64,000 nt of DNA from Jiella pacifica (GTDB lineage Bacteria; Pseudomonadota; Alphaproteobacteria; Rhizobiales; Rhizobiaceae): contig NZ_JAAAMG010000018.1 in the NCBI RefSeq assembly GCF_010500815.1, positions 1-64,000 of the forward strand, given 5' to 3'. Positions 13,978 through 23,818 of this stretch are shown here, piece by piece. The stretch's first letter is position 1, and every line of letters begins with the position of its first letter. Both the position numbers and the translations under genes were made by a program. Under the pieces are notes generated by a model, which made no database searches, was not told the DNA's origin, and saw nothing but the letters and a program-made list of their open reading frames with translations.

Positions 13978-15272
13978 TCGTAACGCAACGCATCGACGGG
14001 ATCGAGCCGCGAGGCTCGCCAGGAGGGAAGGAGCGTCGCCAGGAAGGACAGGCCGATCGCCATGGCGACGACGAGGACCACTTCGCTCGGATCGACCTCG
14101 GCGGGAAGCTGGCTGAGGAAATAGAATTCCGGATTGAACAGGACGACGCCGGTCACCCAGGAGAAGAACTGTCGGATGTTCTCGATGTTGATGCAGAACA
14201 GCAGCCCGAGAACGAAGCCAGCCAGCGTGCCGGAGAAGCCGATCGACGCGCCGGTGATCAGGAAGACGCGCATCACCGCGCCCTTGGTGGCGCCCATGGT
14301 ACGCAGGATGGCGATATCGCGCCCCTTGTCCTTCACCAGCATGAACAGGCCGGAGATGATGTTGAGCGCGGCGACGAGGACGATCAACGTCAGGATGATG
14401 AACATGACGTTGCGCTCGACGTTGAGGGCCGAGAAGAAGCTCTGGTTCTGGGTCTCCCAGGTGACGGAGTAGACCGGCCGCCCGGCGGCCGCCTCGATCG
14501 CCGGCTGCAGGGCCTTCACCTGATCCGGCCGGTCGACGAAGATTTCAATCGACTGAACCTGGTTCTCCTGGTTGAAGTAGAGCTGCGCCTCGGGCAGCGG
14601 CATGTAGACATAGGCCGCGTCGTATTCCGACATGCCGATCTCGAAGATCGCCTTGACCGGATAGGCCTTCACCCGCGGGCTGGTGCCGAAGGCCGTGACG
14701 TCGCCATCGGGCGAGATCAGCGTGATCATGTCACCGAGCCCGATGCCGAGCGAGGAAGCGAGCCGGCTGCCGACGGCGACCCCGTCGCCGGTGTCGAAGC
14801 CTTCGAGGCTGCCGAGCTTGACGTTCTCGGAGACCGGCGCGAGCTTCGTCAGGTCCTGCAGGCGGACACCGCGAACGAGTGCGCCGGTCGAGCCGGAATT
14901 GGGACCCTGGGCGAGCACCTGCCCCTGCACCATCGGCATGACGAACTCGACGCCGTTAACCTGCCCGATGCGGTCGGCGACCTGTTCGTAGTCGGTCAGC
15001 GGACGATCGATCGGATAGAGGATGACATGGCCGTTGACGCCGAGGATCCGCATCAGGAGTTCGCCGCGAAAGCCGTTCATCACCGACATGACGATGATCA
15101 GGGCGGCGACGCCGAGCATGATCCCGACGAAGGAGAAGCCGGCGATGACCGAGACGCCGGCATCGCGGCGGCGCGAGCGCAGATAGCGCCCGGCGATCAT
15201 CCACTCGAAACGCGAAAACGGCCGGCTGCCGCGGGAGGCCTTTGCGGCCGCCGGGCTTTCCGGCAGGCTCAC
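13974..15272 (-). CDS. lolC: Lipoprotein-releasing system permease LolC/E
   Basis: The 432-aa permease partner of LolD has an N-terminal cytoplasmic stretch ([19 protein letters not shown]), a first membrane helix ([21 protein letters not shown]), a large periplasmic domain (about 55-275), and three C-terminal helices (about 290-425). The [18 protein letters not shown] segment after helix 1 is the family signature. Like many alphaproteobacteria, the operon has a single LolC/E-type gene, which implies a homodimer. It overlaps proS by 4 nt at its start and lolD by 4 nt at its end. Confidence 0.92.
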   Translation of the reverse strand: MSLPESPAAAKASRGSRPFSRFEWMIAGRYLRSRRRDAGVSVIAGFSFVGIMLGVAALIIVMSVMNGFRGELLMRILGVNGHVILYPIDRPLTDYEQVADRIGQVNGVEFVMPMVQGQVLAQGPNSGSTGALVRGVRLQDLTKLAPVSENVKLGSLEGFDTGDGVAVGSRLASSLGIGLGDMITLISPDGDVTAFGTSPRVKAYPVKAIFEIGMSEYDAAYVYMPLPEAQLYFNQENQVQSIEIFVDRPDQVKALQPAIEAAAGRPVYSVTWETQNQSFFSALNVERNVMFIILTLIVLVAALNIISGLFMLVKDKGRDIAILRTMGATKGAVMRVFLITGASIGFSGTLAGFVLGLLFCINIENIRQFFSWVTGVVLFNPEFYFLSQLPAEVDPSEVVLVVAMAIGLSFLATLLPSWRASRLDPVDALRYE

Positions 15273-16591
15273 GCCGACACCCTGGCGACGACCGAGGCGA
15301 GCGGGATCGTCTCCCGCTCCCCGGTGGCGCGGACCTTGATCTCGGCCTCGCCGGCCTTGGCGCCGCGCGGACCGACGATCACCTGCATCGGCAGGCCGAT
15401 GAGATCCATGCTGGCGAACTTGGCGCCGGCCCTTGTGTCCTGGTCGTCATAAAGAACATCGAAGCCGGCCGCTTCGAGTTCCCGGTAGATCGTCTCGCAG
15501 GCGGCGTCACAGTCGGCGTCGCCGGGCTTCATGCTGACGAGACCGACGTCGAAGGGCGCGACCGACTTCGGCCAGACAATGCCGTTCTCGTCGTGCGATG
15601 CTTCGATGATGGCGGCGATCAGCCGGCTCGGTCCGATGCCGTAGGAGCCGCCGTGGACCGGGGTCTCCTTGCCGTCGGGCCCCGTGACAAGCGCCTTCAG
15701 CGGCTCGGAATATTTGGTGCCGAAATAAAAGATGTGGCCGACCTCGATGCCCCGCGCCGCGACCTTGTCCTCGGCCGGAACCGCGCTCCATGTCGCCTCA
15801 TCGTGCATTTCGTCGGTCGCCGCGTAGGGCGTCGTCCAGGTCTTGACGACCTCGGCCAAGCCCGCCGCATCGGAAAAGTCGACCGATGCATCCGGCACCT
15901 TCAGCCCGAGGAAGTCGCGATGGCAGAACACCTCGCTCTCGCCGGTCGAGGCCAGGATGATGAATTCGTGGGAGAGATCACCGCCGATCGGACCGGTATC
16001 GGCGCGCATCGGGATGGCCTGCAATCCGCAACGCTGGAACGTCCTGAGATAGGCGACGAACATGCGGTGATAGGCCGTCTCGGCCGAGGCCTGATCGATG
16101 TCGAAGGAATAGGCGTCTTTCATCAGGAATTCGCGGCTGCGCATGACCCCGAAGCGCGGCCGCACCTCGTCGCGGAACTTCCACTGGATGTGGTAGAGAT
16201 TGAGCGGCAGATCCTTGTAGGAGCGCACATAGGACCGGAAGATGTCGGTCACCACCTCTTCGTTGGTGGGGCCGTAAAGCATGTCGCGGCCGTGGCGATC
16301 CTCGATCCGCAGCATCTCTTTGCCGTAGCTGTCGTAGCGCCCGCTCTCGCGCCAGAGATCGGCCGACTGGATCGTCGGCATCAGGATCTCGTTGGCACCG
16401 GCACGGTTCTGCTCTTCGCGAATGATCGCGCAGACCTTGTCCAGAACGCGCTTGCCGAGCGGCAGGAAGGTGTAAGATCCTGCCGCCTGCTGGCGGATCA
16501 TGCCGGCCCGCAGCATCAGCCGATGAGAGACGATCTCCGCCTCTTTCGGATTTTCCTTGAGGATTGGCAGAAAGAACCGCGACAGACGCAT
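15269..16591 (-). CDS. proS: Prolyl-tRNA synthetase, short alphaproteobacterial type
   Basis: The 440-aa class II synthetase charges tRNA-Pro. Motif 1 is seen in the opening [29 protein letters not shown]. Motif 2 ([25 protein letters not shown]) is near residue 140 and motif 3 ([14 protein letters not shown]) near 320. It lacks the large editing insertion of the Escherichia coli enzyme, which explains the short length and is normal for alphaproteobacteria. It leads a coupled proS-lolC-lolD string. The upstream 692-bp gap contains terminators, so proS probably has its own promoter. Confidence 0.95.
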   Translation of the reverse strand: MRLSRFFLPILKENPKEAEIVSHRLMLRAGMIRQQAAGSYTFLPLGKRVLDKVCAIIREEQNRAGANEILMPTIQSADLWRESGRYDSYGKEMLRIEDRHGRDMLYGPTNEEVVTDIFRSYVRSYKDLPLNLYHIQWKFRDEVRPRFGVMRSREFLMKDAYSFDIDQASAETAYHRMFVAYLRTFQRCGLQAIPMRADTGPIGGDLSHEFIILASTGESEVFCHRDFLGLKVPDASVDFSDAAGLAEVVKTWTTPYAATDEMHDEATWSAVPAEDKVAARGIEVGHIFYFGTKYSEPLKALVTGPDGKETPVHGGSYGIGPSRLIAAIIEASHDENGIVWPKSVAPFDVGLVSMKPGDADCDAACETIYRELEAAGFDVLYDDQDTRAGAKFASMDLIGLPMQVIVGPRGAKAGEAEIKVRATGERETIPLASVVARVSA

Positions 16592-17020
16592 GCGTGATCC
16601 GATCAGATCGAGAGTTTATGACGCGCAACACGCGCCGAACCGGCTCTTAACCGGTCGTAACGGCAATGAAAAGGCGGGAATTCGGCGCAACGGCGCATCC
16701 GTCGCCAAGCTCTCGTCAAAGCAGCGCCGGGCTCGGACCGCGCGCGATCATCGCAGCCATCGACGTAACGTCGTTTCCGGCAAAGCGGCCCGGGCAATCT
16801 CCGGGACAGGAGATGAGCACCACGTCATCGAGTCGTCGTGCCCACCCTCGCCGGAAGACGTGCGAGACGCGCGCGGAGAGTCTTCCGACGAAGCACCGGG
16901 GCGGCAGTCGCCTCGGCGGAGACGACCCGTCGAGGCCAGATCACGATTGCCTTCCGATTCGATCCCACAGGAAAAATTTACGTGACAAGTGGGATGGTCG
17001 CAGGTAACGTCCTGTTGCAT

Positions 17021-17043
17021 AAAAACGCGCCGTCAACGGCGCG
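17021..17043 (-). terminator. Rho-independent terminator downstream of the DUF1467 gene
   Basis: CGCGCCG at 17026-17032 pairs with CGGCGCG at 17037-17043 around a 4-nt loop. On the minus strand the stem is followed by TTTTT (plus bases 17025-17021). It would end the transcript coming from the DUF1467 side, separating it from proS. Confidence 0.7.
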
Positions 17044-17141
17044 AAATCAAGCGGTCTAGTCTCGGGAGGACGTGATTTCCGGCGCGGCTTTTCAGTCGCA
17101 GCCCCGGCAAAGCCCGGTGCGAAATCCAGGCGCGCGAATTG

Positions 17142-17172
17142 AAATGCAAGGTGAAAGCCTTGCATTTTTTTT
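17142..17172 (+). terminator. Rho-independent terminator on the plus strand, no gene upstream
   Basis: AAATGCAAGG at 17142-17151 pairs perfectly with CCTTGCATTT at 17158-17167 around a 6-nt loop, and eight T residues run through 17172. This is a textbook intrinsic terminator read on the plus strand, where no protein gene precedes it. Confidence 0.75.
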
Positions 17173-17283
17173 GTGCAAAAGTCGCCGGTGAGGCCGTTTC
17201 CGCCAGACGATCAGCGGCGGGCATTTTTCTGATTGGACCGCGGAGTTTCCTGCCGGTCCCGAACGGCGACAGACCCAGCGCGA

Positions 17284-17550
17284 TCAGGTTCCCGGAATGA
17301 GATGCGGCAGGTCGTCGGGACCAAAACCCCAGACCTGCGTCACCAGATAAAAGACGGCGAAGACGATCGTCGCGAGGATGGTGGTCAGGATGACCTTGTA
17401 TCCCATCCGGGCGTTGATGGGCGCGCTGTCGGCGGTGCCGAGTGCCCTCTCCCCCACCTCGTGCTGCGACTGATTACCGATCGGCAGGACCGCGAAGAGC
17501 GTCGTCCACCAGATGATGAAATAGACTGCCAGACCCGATATGATTCCCAT
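17284..17550 (-). CDS. DUF1467 family membrane protein
   Basis: The 88-aa protein belongs to DUF1467, small two-helix membrane proteins of alphaproteobacteria with unknown function. Helix 1 is ISGLAVYFIIWWTTLFAVLP near the N terminus. A loop follows with the family pattern QSQHEVGERALGTADSAPINARMGYK. Helix 2 is VILTTILATIVFAVFYLVT. The gene regularly sits between mce and proS in this order, as here. Its own terminator follows at 17021-17043. Confidence 0.85.
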   Translation of the reverse strand: MGIISGLAVYFIIWWTTLFAVLPIGNQSQHEVGERALGTADSAPINARMGYKVILTTILATIVFAVFYLVTQVWGFGPDDLPHLIPGT

Positions 17551-17732
17551 CGCTGCCTCCCCCGCCGACAGCCGCTCCTCTCAGTGGAGCGCGCCGGGTG
17601 CTTTTCCTTGTCCGTCCGTCGTAACGACGGGATGCGGAGATTTGAAGATGGCGAAGGCGAGATGATCACCACATGCCGGGGATTGTTCGACCCTCGCGGC
17701 GTCGATCGCCGTCCACGGCAAGACGGGCGACC

Positions 17733-18137
17733 TCACACCTGTTCGAGCTCCGTCAGGGTGCCGTGAACGTCACCGGGATGGAGGAAGAGCACGGGCTTGC
17801 CGTGGGCGCCGACTCTCGGCTCGCCGTCGCCCAGCACCCTCGCCCCGGACGCAACCAGACGATCGCGCGCGGCGACGATGTCGGCAACCTCGTAGCAAAG
17901 ATGATGCATGCCGCCTTTCGGGTTCTTGGCCAGAAAGGCGGCGATCGGCGAATTTTCCCCGAGCGGCTCGAGGAGCTCAATCTTGGTGTTTTCCAGTTCG
18001 ACGAAGACGACGGTCACCCCGTGCTCGGGGAGCGACTGAGGCGCGGAAACGCTCGCCCCCAGCATCGAGCGATAGGTCGCGACGGCGGCTTGGAGATCCG
18101 GCACCGCCAGGGCGACGTGGTTGAGACGCTGCAGCAT
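17733..18137 (-). CDS. mce: Methylmalonyl-CoA epimerase
   Basis: The 134-aa vicinal-oxygen-chelate fold enzyme interconverts (S)- and (R)-methylmalonyl-CoA in propionyl-CoA breakdown. Metal ligands are visible in RLNHVALAVPDL (His near 7), GMHHLCYEV (His near 85) and the ELEN and LTELEQV glutamates. The ATG at 18137 is preceded by GGGAGG at good spacing; an in-frame start five codons earlier is weaker. It lies 90 bp downstream of the RNase J gene on the same strand, a linkage common in this order though without obvious functional logic. Confidence 0.92.
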   Translation of the reverse strand: MLQRLNHVALAVPDLQAAVATYRSMLGASVSAPQSLPEHGVTVVFVELENTKIELLEPLGENSPIAAFLAKNPKGGMHHLCYEVADIVAARDRLVASGARVLGDGEPRVGAHGKPVLFLHPGDVHGTLTELEQV

Positions 18138-18227
18138 CGAAGAACCTCCCACCTCTCGGGCGCCGCCGACGAGCGACGCACCGTCGATTGTCTCATCACT
18201 TCCGCAGCCTGGCGTCCGGGACCCGAC

Positions 18228-19901
18228 TCACGGCTTCGAGACGAACACAGTGACGATCGGCTTCTTGCCCCATGCATCGGCCGCCGCGAAACGGACCGCG
18301 CGGCGAACCGCCTCACGCACCGTTTCGACGTTGCCCCGGCGCTTCGGCGGGATGCTCTCGAAGGCGTCGACCGCGGCGTCGATGAGGATGTCCTCCATCG
18401 TGTCGCCCTCCTCGTCCTCCTTCGGCAAGCCAAGGACGACGACGTCGGGATCATCGCGCAGGACGAGCTTGGACGTCATCTCGACATGCACCGCGACATG
18501 GCCGACGAAGGAGAGCCGCCGACGCTCGACGATACCCATTTCCTCGGGCGTTCCAATCAGGCGCCCGTCCTTGTAGAGCCGCCCGACCGGAACCTCGTCG
18601 ATCACCATGGCCGGCCCAGGCGCGAGCTGCACCATGGCCCCGTTGCGGACGGACAGGACCGTCTTAACACCCGCCTCGCGGGCGAGCGCCGCGTGGGCGA
18701 CGAGATGGGCCGCCTCGCCGTGGGCGGGAATGGCGATCTGCGGCCGCACCCACTCATACATCTGCTTCATCTCGTGGCGCCGCGGATGGCCGGAGACGTG
18801 AACGAGGGTTGCGCCGTCCTCCAGGACGGTGATGCCACGGTCGATCAGCGCGTTCTTGATCTCGATGATGCCTTTTTCGTTGCCCGGGATCGAGCGCGAC
18901 GAAAAGATCACCATGTCGCCCTTCGACAGGCTGACGGATGGATGTTCGTCGCGCGACAAGCGGGCCAAGGCTGCGCGCGGCTCGCCCTGGCTGCCGGTGA
19001 GGATGATCACGGCCTTCTCGCGAGGGATGTAGCCGAAGTCCTGCTCGGTGAGAAACGGCGGCAGGCCCTCCAGATATCCGAGCTCGTCTGAGACGTCGAC
19101 GACGCGGCGCATCGACCGGCCCATCAGCAGCGCCTGGCGGCCCGCATCGCGCGCCGCCTCCGCCACCGCCCGGATGCGCCCGACATTGGAGGAAAAGGTG
19201 GTGATGGCGACACGGCCCGGCGCCTCGGCGATCACCTTGGCGAGCGAGGCCGACACCTCCCGCTCCGACGGGCTGATGCCCTCGCGCATGGCGTTGGTGG
19301 AATCGGCGATCATGGCGAGGACGCCCTCATCGCCGATGGCTCTCAAGCGGGCCTCGTCGGTGGGTGCGCCAAGCACCGGCGTCGCGTCGATCTTCCAGTC
19401 GCCGGTGTGGAGCACCGTGCCCGCTGGCGTGCGGATGGCCAAAGCGACCGGCTCGGGAATCGAGTGGGTGACGTTGATCGCCTCGATCTCGAACGCACCG
19501 ACCCTGAAACGATCGCCCGCCTTGAACAGCGTCACCGGGATGTCAGGTGCACCAGGCTCACCCTCGCGCTTCGCCGCCAGAAGTGCGGCGGAGAACGCCG
19601 TGGCGTAGACGGGCGCCTTCAGCCGCGGCCAGAGATCCAGAAGCGCGCCGTAGTGATCCTCGTGGGCGTGGGTGATCACGATGCCCTTCAGAGCGAGACG
19701 CTGCTCCTTGATGAAACGGATGTCCGGCAATACGAGGTCGACGCCCGGCATGTCCGGACCGGCAAAGGAAACGCCGCAATCGACGACGATCCACTCGCGC
19801 GCCTCTTCCGGACCGAAGCCGTAGAGCGCGAAATTCATGCCGATCTCACCGACGCCGCCCAGGGGGCAAAACACCAGTTCGCCGCTTTTATCGTTGTTCA
19901 T
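18228..19901 (-). CDS. rnj: Ribonuclease J
   Basis: The 557-aa metallo-beta-lactamase/beta-CASP nuclease takes part in rRNA maturation and mRNA decay in alphaproteobacteria. The zinc-binding motif THAHEDHYGALLDL is near residue 75. A further ligand region is HTGDWKIDATP. The beta-CASP signatures include GSQGEPRAAL and the C-terminal VHVSGHPRRHEM. The ATG at 19901 shares its A with the birA stop (TGATG), so translation is coupled. In-frame sequence upstream of 19901 belongs to birA's other frame and is not part of this protein. Confidence 0.93.
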   Translation of the reverse strand: MNNDKSGELVFCPLGGVGEIGMNFALYGFGPEEAREWIVVDCGVSFAGPDMPGVDLVLPDIRFIKEQRLALKGIVITHAHEDHYGALLDLWPRLKAPVYATAFSAALLAAKREGEPGAPDIPVTLFKAGDRFRVGAFEIEAINVTHSIPEPVALAIRTPAGTVLHTGDWKIDATPVLGAPTDEARLRAIGDEGVLAMIADSTNAMREGISPSEREVSASLAKVIAEAPGRVAITTFSSNVGRIRAVAEAARDAGRQALLMGRSMRRVVDVSDELGYLEGLPPFLTEQDFGYIPREKAVIILTGSQGEPRAALARLSRDEHPSVSLSKGDMVIFSSRSIPGNEKGIIEIKNALIDRGITVLEDGATLVHVSGHPRRHEMKQMYEWVRPQIAIPAHGEAAHLVAHAALAREAGVKTVLSVRNGAMVQLAPGPAMVIDEVPVGRLYKDGRLIGTPEEMGIVERRRLSFVGHVAVHVEMTSKLVLRDDPDVVVLGLPKEDEEGDTMEDILIDAAVDAFESIPPKRRGNVETVREAVRRAVRFAAADAWGKKPIVTVFVSKP

Positions 19902-20746
19902 CAAACGTTTGCCTTCAAATTCTTCACCGACGCGACAGCGCCGAAATGTACGTCTCCCGCCGCAACCCTCGTCATATGTCCATTCGCCTCGCGGATGACG
20001 AGATGGCACTCGGCGTCGATGGTCTCGAACACCCCGCGCACGATCCTGCCGCCCGTGTCGACGGCGATCTCGGCGCCGAGGCCGGCGGCCGATCCGAGCC
20101 ACTTGTCGCGCACCGCCGCAAGTCCGGCGCCTCCCCGCCAGAGGCGGAGATTGTCGACGAATGCGTCGGACAGGGCATAGAAGACGTCCGCCGCCGTACA
20201 CGCCACCCCAAGCGCGGAAAGATCCGTCGCCGGATAGGGCGTTTCATGCGGATGATCAACGACATTGACGCCGATGCCGATCGCCACCGCGATAGCGTCC
20301 GTCCCGGCTCCCATGGTCTCGAGCAGGATCCCTGAGAGTTTCGCTCCGTCGCCGAGGACGTCGTTCGGCCACTTCAGGGCAAAGCGCCCGCCGCTCGCCA
20401 GATCGCCGCCATCGGGCGCGATGGCGAAGCGGCTGCGCGGCATCACCGCCTCGAGTGCATCATGGAGCGCCAGCGCCGCGACGAAACCGAGCGAAGCCGC
20501 GGTTGCGAGGTCGACCTTCGGCCTGAGCAGCAGGGTCGCGGCGAGATTGCCCCGCCGCCCCTCCCAAGGCCTGCCGCGCCGCCCGCGCCCGCCGGTCTGA
20601 TGATCGGTGACGAGCCAGAGTCGCCCGGGATCGCCCTCCACTGCGCGTTGGAGCGCCAGCGCGTTGGTCGAGCCGATCTCGGTGAAGGACTCGTACCGGA
20701 AACCGTCGCCAAATGCCGTTGGTGAGAGGTTGAAACCCGGTGCCAC
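19901..20746 (-). CDS. birA: Biotin--[acetyl-CoA-carboxylase] ligase
   Basis: The enzyme attaches biotin to carboxylase carrier domains via biotinyl-AMP. It is about 281 aa and lacks the N-terminal DNA-binding domain of Escherichia coli BirA, so it is a monofunctional ligase. The active-site loop GGRGRRGRPWEGRRGNL is near residue 60, LKWPNDVLGDGAKLSGIL near 130, and GIGVNVV near 165. No strong ribosome binding site is visible; the GTG at 20746, 2 nt after the nuoN stop, is the best candidate and implies coupling to nuoN. Placement right after nuoN and before rnj is usual in Hyphomicrobiales. Confidence 0.88.
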   Translation of the reverse strand: MAPGFNLSPTAFGDGFRYESFTEIGSTNALALQRAVEGDPGRLWLVTDHQTGGRGRRGRPWEGRRGNLAATLLLRPKVDLATAASLGFVAALALHDALEAVMPRSRFAIAPDGGDLASGGRFALKWPNDVLGDGAKLSGILLETMGAGTDAIAVAIGIGVNVVDHPHETPYPATDLSALGVACTAADVFYALSDAFVDNLRLWRGGAGLAAVRDKWLGSAAGLGAEIAVDTGGRIVRGVFETIDAECHLVIREANGHMTRVAAGDVHFGAVASVKNLKANV

Positions 20747-20748
20747 CG

Positions 20749-22191
20749 TCAGAAGAAGGTCTTGGCCGCGGCTTCGGCAGCCGCGAAGATCGGCCCGCCG
20801 ACGAAGATGTAGAGCGGGAAGACGATAAGCCCGGTCACCCACAAAACGGCGCGCAGTTCGATGGCCATCGGCACGAATGCCTCGGCCGGCTCGTCGAACC
20901 ACATCACCTTCACGAGGCGTAGATAGTAATAAAGGCCGACGACGGAGGCGAGGACGCCGATGATCGCCAGCGGCCAGAGCCCCGCCTGCACCGCCGCCAT
21001 GAACACGAAGTACTTGGCGATGAAGCCGGCGAGCGGCGGCAGACCAGCGAGCGAAAGCATCATCACCGACAGGAACACCGCCATCACCGGATTGGTCTGC
21101 GACAGGCCGGCGAGGTCGTCGATCTCCTCGACCATGCCGTCGCGCCGACGCATGGCGAGGATGACCGCGAAGGTCCCGAGCGTCATCACCAGATAGATCG
21201 TCATGTAGAGGATGACGCCGCGGACGCCCTCCACGCTCGCGGGAGCAAGACCGACGAGCGCGTAGCCCATGTGGGCGATCGAGGAATAGGCCATCAGCCG
21301 CTTGATGTTGTGTTGGCCGATCGCGGCGAATGCGCCGAAGACCATGGAGGCAATCGAGATGAAGACGATCACCTGCTGCCACTGATCCGACAACGGTTCG
21401 AAGCCCTGCACCGTGAAGCGGGTGAGCAGCGCCATCGCCGCGACTTTCGGCGCGCCGGCGAGGAAGGCGGTGATCGGCGTCGGCGCGCCTTCGTAGACGT
21501 CCGGCGTCCACATGTGGAACGGCACGGCGGAAATCTTGAAGGCAAGGCCGGCGAGGACGAAGACGATGCCGACGACGAGGCCGAGCGAACTGCCGCTCTC
21601 CGCCGCGACGCGGGCAATTGCAGTGAACTCGATGTGGCCGGTGAAGCCGTAGACCATCGACGCGCCGTAGAGCAGCATGCCGGAGGACAGAGCGCCGAGG
21701 ACGAAATATTTCAGGCCAGCCTCGGTCGAACGGACGCTGTCGCGGTTGATGGCGGCGAGGACGTAGATCGCCAGCGACTGCAATTCGAGGCCGAGATAAA
21801 GCGCGATCATGTCGCCGGCGGAGACCATCATCATCATGCCGGTGGTCGACAGAAGCACGAGCACCGGGAACTCGAAGCGGTTGAAGCGCTCGCTCTCGGC
21901 GAAGCCGACCGACATCACCACCGCCGCGGCGGAGCCGACGAGGACGAGGATCTTCATGAAGCGAGCGAAGGGATCGAGCACAAAGGAACCGCCGAAGCCG
22001 GTGCCGAGCGGTGTGATCAGGATCAGCCAGAGCGCCGCGATGATGATCACCGCGACGGACAGGCCGGTCACCGTCTGCGAGCTCTTTTCGCCCATGAAGA
22101 CGCCGATCATCAAAAGGATCATCGCACCGACCGACAGGATCAGTTCCGGCGCGGCGATCGAAAGGCTGCTCGTCAGCATATCGGGCATCAT
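20749..22191 (-). CDS. nuoN: NADH-quinone oxidoreductase subunit N
   Basis: The 480-aa antiporter-like proton-channel subunit of complex I lies in the inner membrane. About 14 hydrophobic helices can be read; the conserved core includes [19 protein letters not shown] with the channel Glu, [21 protein letters not shown] with the key Lys, and a later GFIAKYFVF with a second Lys. It is the last nuo gene, separated from nuoM by a 112-bp gap with two GC-rich hairpins. Confidence 0.95.
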   Translation of the reverse strand: MMPDMLTSSLSIAAPELILSVGAMILLMIGVFMGEKSSQTVTGLSVAVIIIAALWLILITPLGTGFGGSFVLDPFARFMKILVLVGSAAAVVMSVGFAESERFNRFEFPVLVLLSTTGMMMMVSAGDMIALYLGLELQSLAIYVLAAINRDSVRSTEAGLKYFVLGALSSGMLLYGASMVYGFTGHIEFTAIARVAAESGSSLGLVVGIVFVLAGLAFKISAVPFHMWTPDVYEGAPTPITAFLAGAPKVAAMALLTRFTVQGFEPLSDQWQQVIVFISIASMVFGAFAAIGQHNIKRLMAYSSIAHMGYALVGLAPASVEGVRGVILYMTIYLVMTLGTFAVILAMRRRDGMVEEIDDLAGLSQTNPVMAVFLSVMMLSLAGLPPLAGFIAKYFVFMAAVQAGLWPLAIIGVLASVVGLYYYLRLVKVMWFDEPAEAFVPMAIELRAVLWVTGLIVFPLYIFVGGPIFAAAEAAAKTFF

Positions 22192-22225
22192 GGGCGGTTG
22201 GCCTCAAAGCTTGGACTTGGCACGC

Positions 22226-22299
22226 CCGGCGGGCAGTCTGGCCCGCCCGCCGGCGTCGGTCGTAAGTATGTCCGGCGGGGCGAGCGAGCCGCCCCGCCG
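22226..22299 (-). repeat. Two GC-rich hairpins in the nuoM-nuoN gap
   Basis: CCGGCGGGC at 22226-22234 pairs with 22245-22253 (10-nt loop), and CGGCGGGGCG at 22273-22282 pairs with 22290-22299 (7-nt loop). No poly-T follows on the minus strand, so they look like mRNA stability or processing elements rather than terminators. They occupy the longest gap in the nuoF-to-nuoN part of the operon. Confidence 0.55.
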
Positions 22300-22303
22300 C
22301 CGA

Positions 22304-23818
22304 TCAATGCAGCGCCGCGACGCTGCCGGACGCGGCGGCGTCGAGCGCCGCGGTGTAGCTGTTGACGAGGCTCTCGACCGAGGCGGCCGTCACGTCGAAG
22401 ACCGGCATCGGATAGACGCCGAAGAAGATCACCAGCGCCACCAACGGATAGAGCAGCAACTTCTCGCGGCCGGACAGATCGAGGATCGAGCGCAGGCTCT
22501 CCTTCTCCAACGCGCCGAAGATGACCCGGCGATAGAGCCACAGCGCGTAGCCGGCGGAGAGGATGACGCCCGTCGTGGCGAAGATCGCCACCCAGCTGTT
22601 CACCTGGAAGACGCCGAGGAGCGTCAGGAACTCGCCGACGAAGCCCGAGGTGCCGGGCAGGCCGACATTGGCCATGGTGAAGATCAGCATCACCACCGCG
22701 TAGTGGGGCATCCGGTTGACGAGACCGCCATAGGCCGAGATCTCGCGGGTATGCATGCGGTCGTAGACGACGCCGACACAGAGGAACAGCGCGCCGGAGA
22801 CGAGGCCGTGGGAGAGCATCTGGAAGATCGCCCCCTGAACACCCTGCTCGTTGGCGGCGAAGATGCCCATGGTCACGAAGCCCATATGTGCGACGGAAGA
22901 ATAGGCGATCAGCTTCTTGATGTCCTCCTGCATCAGCGCGACCAGCGAGGTGTAGATGATCGCGACGACCGACAGGGTGAAGACGAAGGGCGCGAAGTCC
23001 GCGGAGGCGAGCGGGAACATCGGCAGCGAGAAGCGCAGGAAGCCGTAGCCGCCGAGCTTCAGGAGGATGCCCGCAAGGATCACCGAGCCTGCCGTCGGCG
23101 CCTCGACGTGGGCGTCCGGCAGCCAGGTGTGGACCGGCCACATCGGCATCTTCACCGCGAAGGAGGCGAAGAAGGCGAGCCACAGCCAGGTCTGCATCTC
23201 GGCCGGGAACTTGTGCTGCAAGAGGTCCGGGATCGAAGTCGTGCCGGCGTTCCAGTACATCGCCATGATGGCGATCAGCATCAGCACCGAACCGAGAAAG
23301 GTGTAGAGGAAGAACTTGTAGCTCGCATAGATGCGGCGCTTGCCGCCCCACACCCCGATGATCAGGAACATCGGAATGAGGCCACCCTCGAAGAAGATGT
23401 AGAAGAGGACCAGATCGAGCGCGCAGAAGACGCCGATCACCAGCGTCTCCAGCACGAGGAAGGCGATCATGTAGTCCTTCACCCGCACCTTGACGCTCTC
23501 AAAGCTCGCCAGGATGCAGAGAGGCATCAGGAATGTCGTCAGGATGACGAACAGCATCGAGATGCCGTCGACGCCCATGTGATAGGTGATCGAGCCACCG
23601 ATCCACTCGGAGCGCTCGACCATCTGGAAGCCGGGATCTGACGCATCGAAGTTGATCCAGACCCACAACGAGACGATGAAGGTGAACACCGTCGTGAGCA
23701 GCGCGACGTTGCGCACGTTGCGCCGGGCGAGCTCGTTGTCGTCCTTGATGAACAGGATGAGGAGAGCCCCGACCAGCGGCAGGAAGGTGACGGTCGAAAG
23801 GATCGGCCAGTCGGTCAT
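22304..23818 (-). CDS. nuoM: NADH-quinone oxidoreductase subunit M
   Basis: The 504-aa antiporter-like proton-pumping subunit lies in the inner membrane. Landmarks are [30 protein letters not shown] with the conserved Glu near residue 135-140, [29 protein letters not shown] with the channel Lys near 225, and [13 protein letters not shown]. The ATG at 23818 shares one base with the nuoL stop, indicating tight coupling. Confidence 0.96.
   Translation of the reverse strand: MTDWPILSTVTFLPLVGALLILFIKDDNELARRNVRNVALLTTVFTFIVSLWVWINFDASDPGFQMVERSEWIGGSITYHMGVDGISMLFVILTTFLMPLCILASFESVKVRVKDYMIAFLVLETLVIGVFCALDLVLFYIFFEGGLIPMFLIIGVWGGKRRIYASYKFFLYTFLGSVLMLIAIMAMYWNAGTTSIPDLLQHKFPAEMQTWLWLAFFASFAVKMPMWPVHTWLPDAHVEAPTAGSVILAGILLKLGGYGFLRFSLPMFPLASADFAPFVFTLSVVAIIYTSLVALMQEDIKKLIAYSSVAHMGFVTMGIFAANEQGVQGAIFQMLSHGLVSGALFLCVGVVYDRMHTREISAYGGLVNRMPHYAVVMLIFTMANVGLPGTSGFVGEFLTLLGVFQVNSWVAIFATTGVILSAGYALWLYRRVIFGALEKESLRSILDLSGREKLLLYPLVALVIFFGVYPMPVFDVTAASVESLVNSYTAALDAAASGSVAALH

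Larger units (their letters stand above)
16592..17283. other. 692-bp intergenic region between proS and the DUF1467 gene
   Basis: No convincing CDS is present. It contains one terminator for each strand (17021-17043 minus, 17142-17172 plus). The plus-strand terminator has no gene in front of it, so a small RNA starting within about 16600-17130 is possible. Bases 17044-17078 can also form a hairpin (AAATCA...TGATTT outer stem). Confidence 0.5.
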
